Assembly: GCA_002378125.1 (NCBI GenBank)
Contig: DFRF01000019.1
Span: 1 to 8,641, forward strand
Direction of reading: 5' to 3'
From: Rhodospirillaceae bacterium UBA3470
GTDB lineage: Bacteria > Pseudomonadota > Alphaproteobacteria > Rhodospirillales > Casp-alpha2
DNA length: 8,641 nt
Shown: piece by piece, positions 1 to 5,496 of the stretch
How the letters are laid out: every line of letters begins with the position of its first letter
Position numbering within the stretch: position 1 is the first letter of the stretch
Notes under the pieces: model-generated
The model's database searches: none
Seen by the model: the letters and a program-made list of their open reading frames with translations, nothing else
What the model was told of the DNA's origin: nothing
Translations under genes and position numbers: made by a program

Positions 1-120
1 AAATCCAGCAACGGGTAAACTGACACCACTTTCGGTGATGGCGACGCTTGAACGATTCGTCGCGCCGCTCACCGTCGGCACCTGACGAACGCACCCGACA
101 GGGCTGAGTTCGGTCTTATC

Positions 121-342
121 AACTGCATGGGCTTGACTGAGCGGGAATACGTATTAGGGCTAATCAACCGCTCAGATTTTCCTTATCCTGGCCTTTTGTA
201 ACCTGGTTCCAAGACGTTCATCACTAACGAGGTATCGCATCTTCCCGACGATGTGAAACACAAGGTCATTTGCAGCAACGCCAGACACCTTTACGGATTT
301 AACTTAGACGGTGATCAGGGGCTTCAGGTCGCTGCCGACTGA
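121..342 (+). pseudogene. C-terminal remnant of an amidohydrolase (amidohydrolase_2 / TIM-barrel metal-dependent hydrolase), internal stop
   Basis: Reading frame 1 gives a peptide with SDFPYPG, then a TAA stop at 199-201, then PGSKTFI, LPDDVKHKVICSNARHLYGF and a TGA at 340-342. Amidohydrolase_2 proteins typically end with an SDxPH motif, a WPxS element a few residues later, and a final NAxxLYG motif. The remnant has all three in order and at natural spacing, and the TAA sits where the tryptophan of WPxS would be. No start codon with a ribosome binding site precedes it, and the frame is closed again by TGA at 49-51. I read it as the decayed 3' end of a hydrolase gene that once preceded the lyase operon. 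The family match is from memory of its C-terminal motifs, and a sequencing error at the stop is possible. Upstream of about 150 I see no family similarity in any frame. The rest of 1-353 shows nothing convincing. Confidence 0.5.
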
Positions 343-371
343 GCACCATTAAATTGAGATCATGTAGACAA

Positions 372-377
372 GGGAGG
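372..377 (+). promoter_or_regulatory. Shine-Dalgarno GGGAGG that decides the lyase start
   Basis: GGGAGG directly abuts an ATG at 378, leaving no spacer, but lies 6 nt before an in-frame GTG at 384. The spacing favours GTG 384 over ATG 378. The longer in-frame TTG at 354 has no ribosome binding site. Confidence 0.6.
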
Positions 378-383
378 ATGCTC

Positions 384-1319
384 GTGCGACAGACAACCCG
401 CCTGCGCGAACTATTGAAATCCGGGAAGACACTGGTTGTCCCCGGCTGTTACAATGCTATGAGCGCCAAGATCCTTGAGAAAGTCGGGTTTCCGGCGGTC
501 TACATGACTGGATACGGTACATCGCTGGCGTTGCTGGGCATGCCGGACGCCGGCCTGGCAACCATGAGCGAAATGCACGCTAACGCGCGCTATATCGCCA
601 ACGCCGTCGACGTGCCGTTGATCGCCGATTCCGATAACGGTTATGGCAACGCCATCAACGTGATCCGCACCGTTCGGGAATATATTCAAACCGGCGCGGC
701 GGGCGTGCATATCGAGGATCAGATCATCCCCAAACGCTGCGGACATGTGGCCGGCCGTCAGGTGATCCCCATGCATGAAGCTGTAGGCAAGTACCGCGCC
801 GCTGCGGATTCTCGCGATGAGATTGATCCGGATTTCGTTTTGATTGCCAGAACAGATGCCCGCGGCGCCCACGGCGGCAACCTGGACATCGCCATTGAAC
901 GAGCCAACGCTTATTTAGAGGCCGGTGCGGATTTGGCCTTCGTTGAAGGACCCACAGACAAAGATGAGATTGCGCGGATCTGCGCAGAGGTCGACGGGCC
1001 CGTGTTCTATAATCAGACGGGCATTTCGCCACGCCTCACGGAGGCAGAAATGAATGAATTTGGCATCGCCGTGACAATCCTGCCCGGCGCGACCATGCGT
1101 GTTACTCTCCGCGCAGTTTACGACTTTGCCGTCAAACTTCGCGACGAAGGCGTGATGACCGAGGCCGACTTCTTCGCCGACTTTCACGACCATCCCGTCG
1201 GCGATTTTCATACCTTCGCGGGCTTCAACCAGATTAAGGAGTGGGAGGAAGCCTATCTTTCCGAAGACGAATTGAACAAATACGCGAATTCGGTTGGCCA
1301 CCAGCCGGGCGAAGATTGA
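384..1319 (+). CDS. Isocitrate lyase / PEP mutase superfamily C-C bond lyase (methylisocitrate or 2,3-dimethylmalate lyase-like)
   Basis: This cytosolic TIM-barrel enzyme probably cleaves the C-C bond of a malate- or isocitrate-like acid using Mg2+. With the GTG start it is 311 residues, normal for the short lyases of this superfamily. Visible family elements are VPGCYNAMSA near the N-terminus, ADSDNGYGN (about 81-89, the metal-binding acids, usually DADTG), GVHIEDQ (about 107-113), PKRCGH (about 116-121) and ARTDA (about 155-159). The cysteine of KRCGH (Cys119) is the catalytic residue of lyases and is absent from true PEP mutases, so a lyase is favoured. KRCGH is shared by 2-methylisocitrate lyase and dimethylmalate lyase; no prp genes (methylcitrate synthase, dehydratase) are nearby, so I do not call prpB. 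Oxaloacetate decarboxylase is another possibility. It is followed after 11 nt by an SDR gene, which suggests one transcript. The start is uncertain between 378 and 384. Family assignment is firm, substrate is not. Confidence 0.9.
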   Translation: MRQTTRLRELLKSGKTLVVPGCYNAMSAKILEKVGFPAVYMTGYGTSLALLGMPDAGLATMSEMHANARYIANAVDVPLIADSDNGYGNAINVIRTVREYIQTGAAGVHIEDQIIPKRCGHVAGRQVIPMHEAVGKYRAAADSRDEIDPDFVLIARTDARGAHGGNLDIAIERANAYLEAGADLAFVEGPTDKDEIARICAEVDGPVFYNQTGISPRLTEAEMNEFGIAVTILPGATMRVTLRAVYDFAVKLRDEGVMTEADFFADFHDHPVGDFHTFAGFNQIKEWEEAYLSEDELNKYANSVGHQPGED

Positions 1320-1330
1320 AGAGGAAAGCA

Positions 1331-2134
1331 ATGATCGGACGTCTTCAGGATCGGGTCGCGATCATCACGGGTGCTGGGTCGGTCGGTCCGGGTTGGGGAA
1401 ACGGCAAGGCTACGGCGGTGCGGTTTGCTGAGGAGGGTTCGAAGATCTTTGCCACGGACATCAACCCCGAAGCCGCTGCAGAAACCAAAAAACTGATCAC
1501 CGATGCCGGCGGCACCTGCGTAACTCATACCGCGGATATCACGAAAACCGAGGACGTAAAGGCCCTCGTCGGCGCCTGCATGGACGAGTTTGGCCGTATC
1601 GATATCCTCCACAATAACGTGGGAGGGTCCATGCCCGGCGGACCCGCGGACATGCCTGAAGACGTTTGGCAAGGCCAGATTGATCACAACCTCACGCACA
1701 TCTACCTCATGTGCCGCTACGTGCTCCCTATTATGGAAGAGCAGGGCAAGGGCGTGATTATCAACATGTCGTCCACGTCTGGCATTCGATATTCCGGTCA
1801 TCCTCATACAGCATACGCGGCAACCAAGGCGGCGATCATCCAGTTCAGTCGTTCCGTTGCCATTCAGTACGCAAAGAAGGGCATCCGATGTAACTCCATC
1901 CTGCCAGGCCTCATGCACACGCCCATGGTTGAGGCTCGCCTCGCTGGCCATCGGGCCGGCGGCGACGTTGACAAGATTGTTGCAGACCGCAACGCAGCTA
2001 TACCCATGGGTTGGGCTGGCGATGGTCGTGACACCGCCAACGCGGCCCTATTCTTAGCCTCGGACGAGGCCCGGTTCATCACGGCGACTGAAATCATCGT
2101 CGATGGCGGCCGCTCCGCCGCCAGCCCTTACTGA
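1331..2134 (+). CDS. SDR-family NAD(P)-dependent oxidoreductase (3-ketoacyl reductase-like), enlarged glycine loop
   Basis: This is a classical short-chain dehydrogenase/reductase of 267 residues, probably oxidising or reducing a hydroxy/keto group on a small acid or acyl thioester. The Rossmann nucleotide loop is TGAGSVGPGWGNG (13-25), longer than the usual TGxxxGIG because a few residues are inserted. Asp43 at the end of strand beta-2 (FATD) suggests NAD rather than NADP. NNVG (95-98) replaces the usual NNAG. The active site is Asn120, Ser148, Tyr162 and Lys166 (YAATK), followed by LPGLMHTPM (191-199) and a C-terminal VDGG (257-260) typical of the FabG-like branch. GAGGAAAG (1321-1328) lies just before ATG 1331. 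The gene starts 11 nt after the lyase stop, so the two are probably co-transcribed and may act on the same metabolite. Fold and class are certain; substrate is unknown. Confidence 0.92.
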   Translation: MIGRLQDRVAIITGAGSVGPGWGNGKATAVRFAEEGSKIFATDINPEAAAETKKLITDAGGTCVTHTADITKTEDVKALVGACMDEFGRIDILHNNVGGSMPGGPADMPEDVWQGQIDHNLTHIYLMCRYVLPIMEEQGKGVIINMSSTSGIRYSGHPHTAYAATKAAIIQFSRSVAIQYAKKGIRCNSILPGLMHTPMVEARLAGHRAGGDVDKIVADRNAAIPMGWAGDGRDTANAALFLASDEARFITATEIIVDGGRSAASPY

Positions 2135-2221
2135 CCGATAATAGAAAAAGCAGCATGCATGCGCTAGCCGAAGCCCGGTGAAACCTATCGTGCTGATTTT
2201 GGTGCTTTCTGCGACGTGACT

Positions 2222-2245
2222 ATAACGCTCACCTAAGGGCGTTAT
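2222..2245. terminator. Possible bidirectional terminator hairpin between convergent genes
   Basis: ATAACGC (2222-2228) pairs perfectly with GCGTTAT (2239-2245), and a G-U and a C-G pair extend the stem to 9 bp around a 6-nt loop. It lies between the ends of the convergent SDR and CMD-family genes, and its right arm contains the minus-strand stop codon (2242-2244). Only a short TTT follows on the plus strand and there is no U-tract on the minus strand, so intrinsic termination is plausible but weak. Confidence 0.35.
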
Positions 2246-2832
2246 TTGTCAAAAGGCGGCGTTTCGCCGGCCGGCAATGGGACCTCAAAAGTGTTCAGGA
2301 TACCGGAAATCACGCCATAATATCCGGCTAAAATGACCAATTCGACAATGCCTTCGTCACCCAATTCCGCGTGAGCGACGGCATAGGCGGCATCGCTGAC
2401 CTGCTGGGTTTCCGTCAATTCACGGACAAAGGTATGGATTGCAGTCAGGTCCGAAGCAAAACCCGACAGCGGCGCTTGATCGTAAATGGCTTGGATCAGA
2501 TCCGGGGTTACACCAACGCCTTCGGCAATCCGTACGTGTGCCCACCATTCGTACTGGGCCCGCCAATGTCTGCCCACAGTAAGGATAGCAACCTCGCGTT
2601 GAGCGTCGTTGAGGATACCTTCAAATCGCAAGAGCTCGCCCAATCTCTGGACCACCGCACCAGCGGCCGGGTGGTGCAACATGGCGTTGAAGGGACCACG
2701 CATAACACCGTCAGGATCTAAGAAAGCATCTAAGGACCGGCCGGTGCTTCGTTTTCCACCCGTGAGCGTTTCAAACAGAGCGCGTTGTTCGTTATTTAGA
2801 TTTTTGACGAGCAGGCCGGGTAGTCGGGGCAT
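2242..2832 (-). CDS. Carboxymuconolactone decarboxylase (CMD/AhpD-like) family protein without cysteines
   Basis: This is a 196-residue all-helical protein of the AhpD/CMD fold. The recognisable core is the helix pair around QREVAILTVGRHWRAQYEW (78-96), followed by WAHVRIAEGVGV, then a C-terminal helix with IVELVILAGYYGVISGILN (162-180) and the family-typical NTFEVPLP ending. AhpD-type members use a CxxC pair here for peroxidase activity; this protein has no cysteine at all, so peroxiredoxin-reductase activity is excluded. It resembles the cysteine-free members found beside aromatic or acyl-CoA catabolic genes, whose function is mostly unknown. GAGG on the minus strand (2839-2842) is 6 nt before ATG 2832, so I prefer this start to the ATG at 2844, which has no ribosome binding site. 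It is transcribed divergently from the thioesterase operon, so the two may share an operator. A role as decarboxylase, hydratase-like enzyme or accessory protein is open. Confidence 0.88.
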   Translation of the reverse strand: MPRLPGLLVKNLNNEQRALFETLTGGKRSTGRSLDAFLDPDGVMRGPFNAMLHHPAAGAVVQRLGELLRFEGILNDAQREVAILTVGRHWRAQYEWWAHVRIAEGVGVTPDLIQAIYDQAPLSGFASDLTAIHTFVRELTETQQVSDAAYAVAHAELGDEGIVELVILAGYYGVISGILNTFEVPLPAGETPPFDK

Positions 2833-2838
2833 GGTGGA

Positions 2839-2842
2839 CCTC
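2839..2842 (-). promoter_or_regulatory. Shine-Dalgarno GAGG for the CMD-family gene
   Basis: Read on the minus strand, GAGG sits 6 nt upstream of ATG 2832. It overlaps the alternative upstream ATG (2844-2842), whose own upstream sequence shows no ribosome binding site. This supports the shorter protein. Confidence 0.5.
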
Positions 2843-2913
2843 ATGGTGTGTAATGCCGCTGGAAATTAAGAGAAACATCTGTACAGAACAATTAATCCTT
2901 CATACACTCTAGA

Positions 2914-2941
2914 TAGTTAACGTTAACGTAAACGTTAACTA
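2914..2941. promoter_or_regulatory. 28-bp palindrome, probable transcription-factor operator
   Basis: TAGTTAACGTT (2914-2924) is repeated exactly as its reverse complement at 2931-2941. The 6-bp centre AACGTA adds two more matching pairs, so only one of 14 base pairs breaks the symmetry. It lies in the divergent intergenic region, 81 bp from the CMD-family start and 144 bp from the thioesterase start, a natural place for a dimeric regulator. Overlapping ACGTTAAC/GTTAACGT units mean the half-site occurs several times. The ACGTnnACGT character resembles, from memory, operators of MerR-type LiuR or TetR-type regulators of branched-chain acyl-CoA genes; this is a suggestion only. No regulator gene is in the window. 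I see no convincing -35/-10 pair on either side. Confidence 0.65.
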
Positions 2942-3029
2942 ATGTAGCTTGTTATTTAAAGGTTTGTTTCGGGAGAGAGACCACGAGCAACCGGCAGATT
3001 ACGTAGATACGACGAACGGACGTGGCAAG

Positions 3030-3048
3030 AGATTTCCTGCGGAAATCT
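3030..3048. promoter_or_regulatory. Perfect 8-bp inverted repeat with 3-nt centre upstream of the thioesterase
   Basis: AGATTTCC (3030-3037), TGC, then GGAAATCT (3041-3048) form a perfect dyad ending 37 nt before ATG 3086. In DNA it could be a second operator close to the promoter; in RNA it would be a tight stem with a 3-nt loop in the 5' leader. A gene start with a poor Shine-Dalgarno site follows. There is no U-tract after it, so it is not a standard terminator. Confidence 0.5.
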
Positions 3049-3085
3049 TAGTTAAAGGTCGCGCTTATTTAGAAAATCGAGCAAC

Positions 3086-3538
3086 ATGAAACTGCAACCG
3101 GTTAATCTCGACTATAAGTCCATGGTCCGAGAGAGTTTTGCAAAACAAGGCCTGATGGACCATATCGGCGCGGAACTTATAACGGTACGGCCAGGCTTTT
3201 CGGAGATCCGCTTGCCTTACCGCAATGACGTTTCGCAACAGCACGGTTTGTTCCATGGAGGCGTTACTGCATCGATACTAGATACGGCCGGCGGCTACGC
3301 AGGCCTCTCCCTGTTTGAAGCCGATGAGGGCATCCTAACCGTGGAGTTCAAGATCAACTTGATCGCGCCAGCCATGGGCGACGAACTGATAGCGAGGGGC
3401 GAGGTCGTCAAGCCCGGCAAGTCCCTTACCGTGACGCGCGGGGAGGCTATTGTCGTCAAGAACGGGATAAAAACTGCCTGTGCTATTATGCAACAAACCC
3501 TCATGCGGATCGTTGATCGACCCGATGTTGCGGGATGA
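3086..3538 (+). CDS. PaaI-family hotdog-fold acyl-CoA thioesterase
   Basis: This 150-residue cytosolic protein hydrolyses an acyl-CoA thioester to free acid and CoA, judging by its family. Hotdog features are clear: the HGLFHGGVTASILDTAGG segment (53-70) contains the HGG turn (57-59) and Asp66, which matches the catalytic aspartate seven residues after HGG in PaaI-type enzymes. TVEFKINLIAPA (85-96) and the closing GDELIARGEVVKPGKSL (98-114) strands are also typical. The length is usual for the family, which works as a dimer or tetramer. The start has only a weak GAG-type ribosome binding site; a stop at 3053-3055 and the lack of other start codons leave ATG 3086 as the first choice. It is the first gene of the rightward series and precedes an acyl-CoA dehydrogenase by 58 nt, suggesting it relieves CoA trapping or removes a dead-end acyl-CoA. 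The true acyl substrate is unknown. Confidence 0.9.
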   Translation: MKLQPVNLDYKSMVRESFAKQGLMDHIGAELITVRPGFSEIRLPYRNDVSQQHGLFHGGVTASILDTAGGYAGLSLFEADEGILTVEFKINLIAPAMGDELIARGEVVKPGKSLTVTRGEAIVVKNGIKTACAIMQQTLMRIVDRPDVAG

Positions 3539-3540
3539 GT

Positions 3541-3564
3541 TGGCCGCTCCGATGTAAGCGGCTA
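3541..3564 (+). other. Intercistronic stem-loop
   Basis: GCCGCT (3543-3548) pairs with AGCGGC (3557-3562), with a G-U and a T-A pair below it and an 8-nt loop. It starts just after the thioesterase stop (3536-3538) and lacks a U-tract. It could stabilise or process the transcript between thioesterase and dehydrogenase, or be chance. Confidence 0.25.
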
Positions 3565-3596
3565 ATCTGACAGCAATCTTACTCAGGGACCTCATC

Positions 3597-4769
3597 ATGA
3601 TACCTAACGCCACTACCAGCCTTGATTTTGGCCTCGGTGAAACCGCTGACATGATGCGTGAATCCGTGCGCAGCTTTGCCGACAGTCAGATTATACCACT
3701 GGCTGCTGAGACTGATGAAAACAACGAGTTTCCCATGCAGCTATGGCCGCAGATGGGAACATTAGGTGTTCTCGGGATCACTGTTGAGGAGGAATATGGA
3801 GGCGCAGGCATGGGTTATCTGGAACATTGCATCGCCATGGAAGAAATAAGTCGGGCGTCTGCCTCCGTTGGGCTTTCTTACGGCGCGCATTCCAACCTGT
3901 GCGTCAATCAGATCCGTCGTAACGGCAACGCCGAACAGAAAAGACGATATCTGCCAAAGCTGATCAGTGGTGAACATGTGGGCGCGTTAGCGATGAGCGA
4001 GCCGGATGCCGGGTCCGATGTCGTTTCCATGCGCCTGAAGGCGGAAAAGAAGGGTGACCATTACATTCTCAACGGCAACAAGATGTGGATCACCAACGGC
4101 CCCGACGCGGATACCCTGGTAATCTACGCCAAGACCAACCCGGATGACGGGCCCAGGGGCATAACCGCCTTTCTAGTGGAAAAAAGCTTCAAGGGGTTCT
4201 CCACGGCACAAAAGCTAGACAAGCTAGGCATGCGTGGCTCCAACACCTGTGAACTGGTATTCAAGGATTGTGAAGTCCCGGAGGAGAATGTACTCGGTGA
4301 AATGGGCAAAGGCGTCAATATCCTCATGAGCGGGCTCGACTTCGAACGCGCGGTGTTGGCCGCTGGACCCACGGGCATTATGCAGGCCTGCATGGACGTG
4401 GTCATACCTTACGTGCGTGAGCGCAGGCAGTTCGGCGAGAGCATCGGTTCCTTTCAGCTGATGCAAGGTAAGCTGGCCGACATGTATACCACCATGAACG
4501 CCACCAAGGCCTACGTTTATGCAGTTGCGAGAGCCTGTGACCGAGGTCAAACGACCCGCAAGGATGCGGCTGGCGCTATACTCTATGCTGCGGAAAAAGC
4601 TACCTGGATGGCGCTGGAGGCAATTCAGTGCCTGGGCGGCAATGGCTACATCAACGAATATTCCACCGGACGCTTACTCCGCGATGCTAAACTCTATGAA
4701 ATCGGCGCCGGGACATCTGAAATCCGCCGTTGGCTTATTGGGCGGGAATTGTTCGATGAGACAGCCTAG
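3597..4769 (+). CDS. Isovaleryl-CoA dehydrogenase-like acyl-CoA dehydrogenase
   Basis: This is an FAD-dependent acyl-CoA dehydrogenase of 390 residues that introduces an alpha,beta double bond and passes electrons to ETF. Motifs in order are EEYGGAGMGYLEH (65-77), LSYGAHSNLCVNQ (93-105, characteristic of isovaleryl-CoA dehydrogenases), the flavin signatures MSEPDAGSD (133-141) and MWITNG (163-168), GLDFERAVLAAGP (246-258), CLGGNGY (345-351) and YEIGAGTSEIRR (367-378). In most family members the catalytic Glu lies in the C-terminal YEGT motif; here that position is Gly/Ala, and Glu250 in LDFER supplies it, as known for isovaleryl-CoA dehydrogenase. This strongly favours a branched C5 substrate. 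The leucine-pathway partners (methylcrotonyl-CoA carboxylase, methylglutaconyl-CoA hydratase, HMG-CoA lyase) are absent from view, so a related branched acyl-CoA remains possible. CAGGGAC (3584-3590) precedes ATG 3597. The stop overlaps the ribosome binding site of the next gene. Confidence 0.93.
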   Translation: MIPNATTSLDFGLGETADMMRESVRSFADSQIIPLAAETDENNEFPMQLWPQMGTLGVLGITVEEEYGGAGMGYLEHCIAMEEISRASASVGLSYGAHSNLCVNQIRRNGNAEQKRRYLPKLISGEHVGALAMSEPDAGSDVVSMRLKAEKKGDHYILNGNKMWITNGPDADTLVIYAKTNPDDGPRGITAFLVEKSFKGFSTAQKLDKLGMRGSNTCELVFKDCEVPEENVLGEMGKGVNILMSGLDFERAVLAAGPTGIMQACMDVVIPYVRERRQFGESIGSFQLMQGKLADMYTTMNATKAYVYAVARACDRGQTTRKDAAGAILYAAEKATWMALEAIQCLGGNGYINEYSTGRLLRDAKLYEIGAGTSEIRRWLIGRELFDETA

Positions 4770-4781
4770 GACCAAGTAACG

Positions 4782-5228
4782 ATGACAGGCGATAATCCTA
4801 TTTTCATTGACCAATTCGGAACCGGTAGCGGTTCGCATGGCGTCAAAGGCCTGAAAGGGCCAATGAATGGAGAGCCAATGTGGAAGCTTGCCTGGCGGGG
4901 GCACGCCCCATTGTGGAGAGCGTTCTGGGTTTATTTCGTCATGGGCCACGGCGTCATTCTAGGCCTTGGATGCGGCGTGCTCGTGTTAAGTCTGTTGGCC
5001 GGCTTTATCGTCAATCCATCGTCCTCGACGTCCGGTATGGCGGGGTTGGCGATGGGTGGCACTATGATAAGCTTGGTTTTTCTGGTCTTCGCCGTTTGGG
5101 CCGTTGTTACAGTTTGGCGCTGTGCGAACAATTGTACCTTACAAATACGGGGCACCTATGCCCGGGCTCTCATGATTGGCTATGTGACCACGCTGGCGTT
5201 ACCCATAGTCAAGTACGTAATTGGATAG
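4782..5228 (+). CDS. Small inner-membrane protein of unknown function, three predicted helices
   Basis: I do not recognise a characterised homologue. The 148-residue product has a hydrophilic N-terminus of about 45 residues and three hydrophobic segments, about 48-78, 88-112 and 129-147. A Trp/Arg-rich stretch, WKLAWRGHAPLWRAFWVYF (34-52), leads into the first helix. VWRCANNC (111-118) follows the second, with cysteines 114 and 118. The many tryptophans and the WRCAxN element resemble small uncharacterised proteobacterial membrane proteins. ATG 4782 is 12 nt after the dehydrogenase stop, and AGGA (4768-4771) overlaps that stop, so translation is probably coupled. In-frame ATGs at 4863 and 4878 are also preceded by purine-rich sites, so the protein may be about 27 or 32 residues shorter; the early residues look low in structure. 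A link with the ETF-dependent redox chain is speculative. Confidence 0.75.
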   Translation: MTGDNPIFIDQFGTGSGSHGVKGLKGPMNGEPMWKLAWRGHAPLWRAFWVYFVMGHGVILGLGCGVLVLSLLAGFIVNPSSSTSGMAGLAMGGTMISLVFLVFAVWAVVTVWRCANNCTLQIRGTYARALMIGYVTTLALPIVKYVIG

Positions 5229-5236
5229 AGTACAAT

Positions 5237-5452
5237 ATGGCAAACGACCGTTTGAAAATACCCGCCTTTAATTCGATGGCCATCGACGCCCAGCTTGGGA
5301 TCAATTGTCCGCAGTTTTATTTCGAAATTGGCAAAGAGCCTTTCAAACATATACTTGGTGACGTGGTCGACGTAACAAACTTCGACGTCAACCTATTGCA
5401 CCTGAGACCCGAACAAGGGTCATCCCAACGCCTTCAGCATGCCATTCCATAA
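5237..5452 (+). CDS. Weak hypothetical ORF, 71 codons
   Basis: The interval between the membrane protein and the thiolase (5229-5496) has no convincing gene. This is the only reasonable ORF in it. It starts at ATG 5237, 8 nt after the previous stop, with a poor ribosome binding site (ATAGAG), and ends with TAA at 5450-5452. The product begins MANDRLKIPAFNSMAIDAQL, has one cysteine (residue 24), no membrane helix and no motif I recognise. The frame continues upstream inside the membrane-protein gene, but that part is an overlap artefact. It could be a short genuine protein, a remnant, or chance. The minus strand offers nothing longer than about 20 codons from an ATG here. Confidence 0.25.
   Translation: MANDRLKIPAFNSMAIDAQLGINCPQFYFEIGKEPFKHILGDVVDVTNFDVNLLHLRPEQGSSQRLQHAIP
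5365..5393. promoter_or_regulatory. Imperfect inverted repeat GGTCGACGT / ACGTCAACC upstream of thiolase
   Basis: GGTCGACGT (5365-5373) and ACGTCAACC (5385-5393) are complementary in 8 of 9 positions, separated by 11 bp, so arm centres are two helical turns apart. The same interval can also be read as two direct TCGACGT copies (5367-5373, 5382-5388). It sits about 100 bp before the thiolase start and could be an operator for an internal promoter, but it overlaps the weak 71-codon ORF. Confidence 0.25.
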
Positions 5453-5483
5453 TTCTCAGATGCTTTAATGATTTTCCGATACT

Positions 5484-5490
5484 AGGGAGA
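5484..5490 (+). promoter_or_regulatory. Shine-Dalgarno AGGGAGA for thiolase
   Basis: AGGGAGA lies 6 nt before ATG 5497. The ten bases AGGGAGACCT occur again directly before the second SDR gene (7073-7082), giving two genes of the series nearly identical translation starts. Confidence 0.6.
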
Positions 5491-5496
5491 CCTCAC

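Noticed and set aside
2..85. Frame-2 open stretch from the left edge to TGA at 83-85, possibly the C-terminus of an upstream gene
   Set aside because: Only 27 codons, no recognisable motif, and a stretch this long is open by chance often enough; it needs upstream sequence to judge.
2153..2162. GCATGCATGC palindrome after the first SDR
   Set aside because: Ten bases of alternating GCAT are short and common, with no flanking repeat or U-tract.
2845..3085. Sigma-70 promoter boxes flanking the 28-bp palindrome
   Set aside because: The best minus-strand pair, TTAACG and TATCTA with a 17-bp spacer, matches consensus poorly, and no convincing pair is seen on the plus strand.
4122..4550. Minus-strand ORFs opposite the isovaleryl-CoA-type dehydrogenase
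   Set aside because: The opposite strand encodes an unambiguous enzyme with all its motifs; these are frame shadows of GC-biased coding sequence.
4880..5236. Upstream extension of the 71-codon ORF, overlapping the membrane-protein gene
   Set aside because: The overlapping frame encodes a coherent three-helix membrane protein, and this reading gives Arg/Gly/Ser-rich sequence with no motif.
5406..5421. GACCC-GAACAA-GGGTC hairpin as a terminator
   Set aside because: Only 5 bp of stem and no U-tract; it also lies inside the weak ORF.
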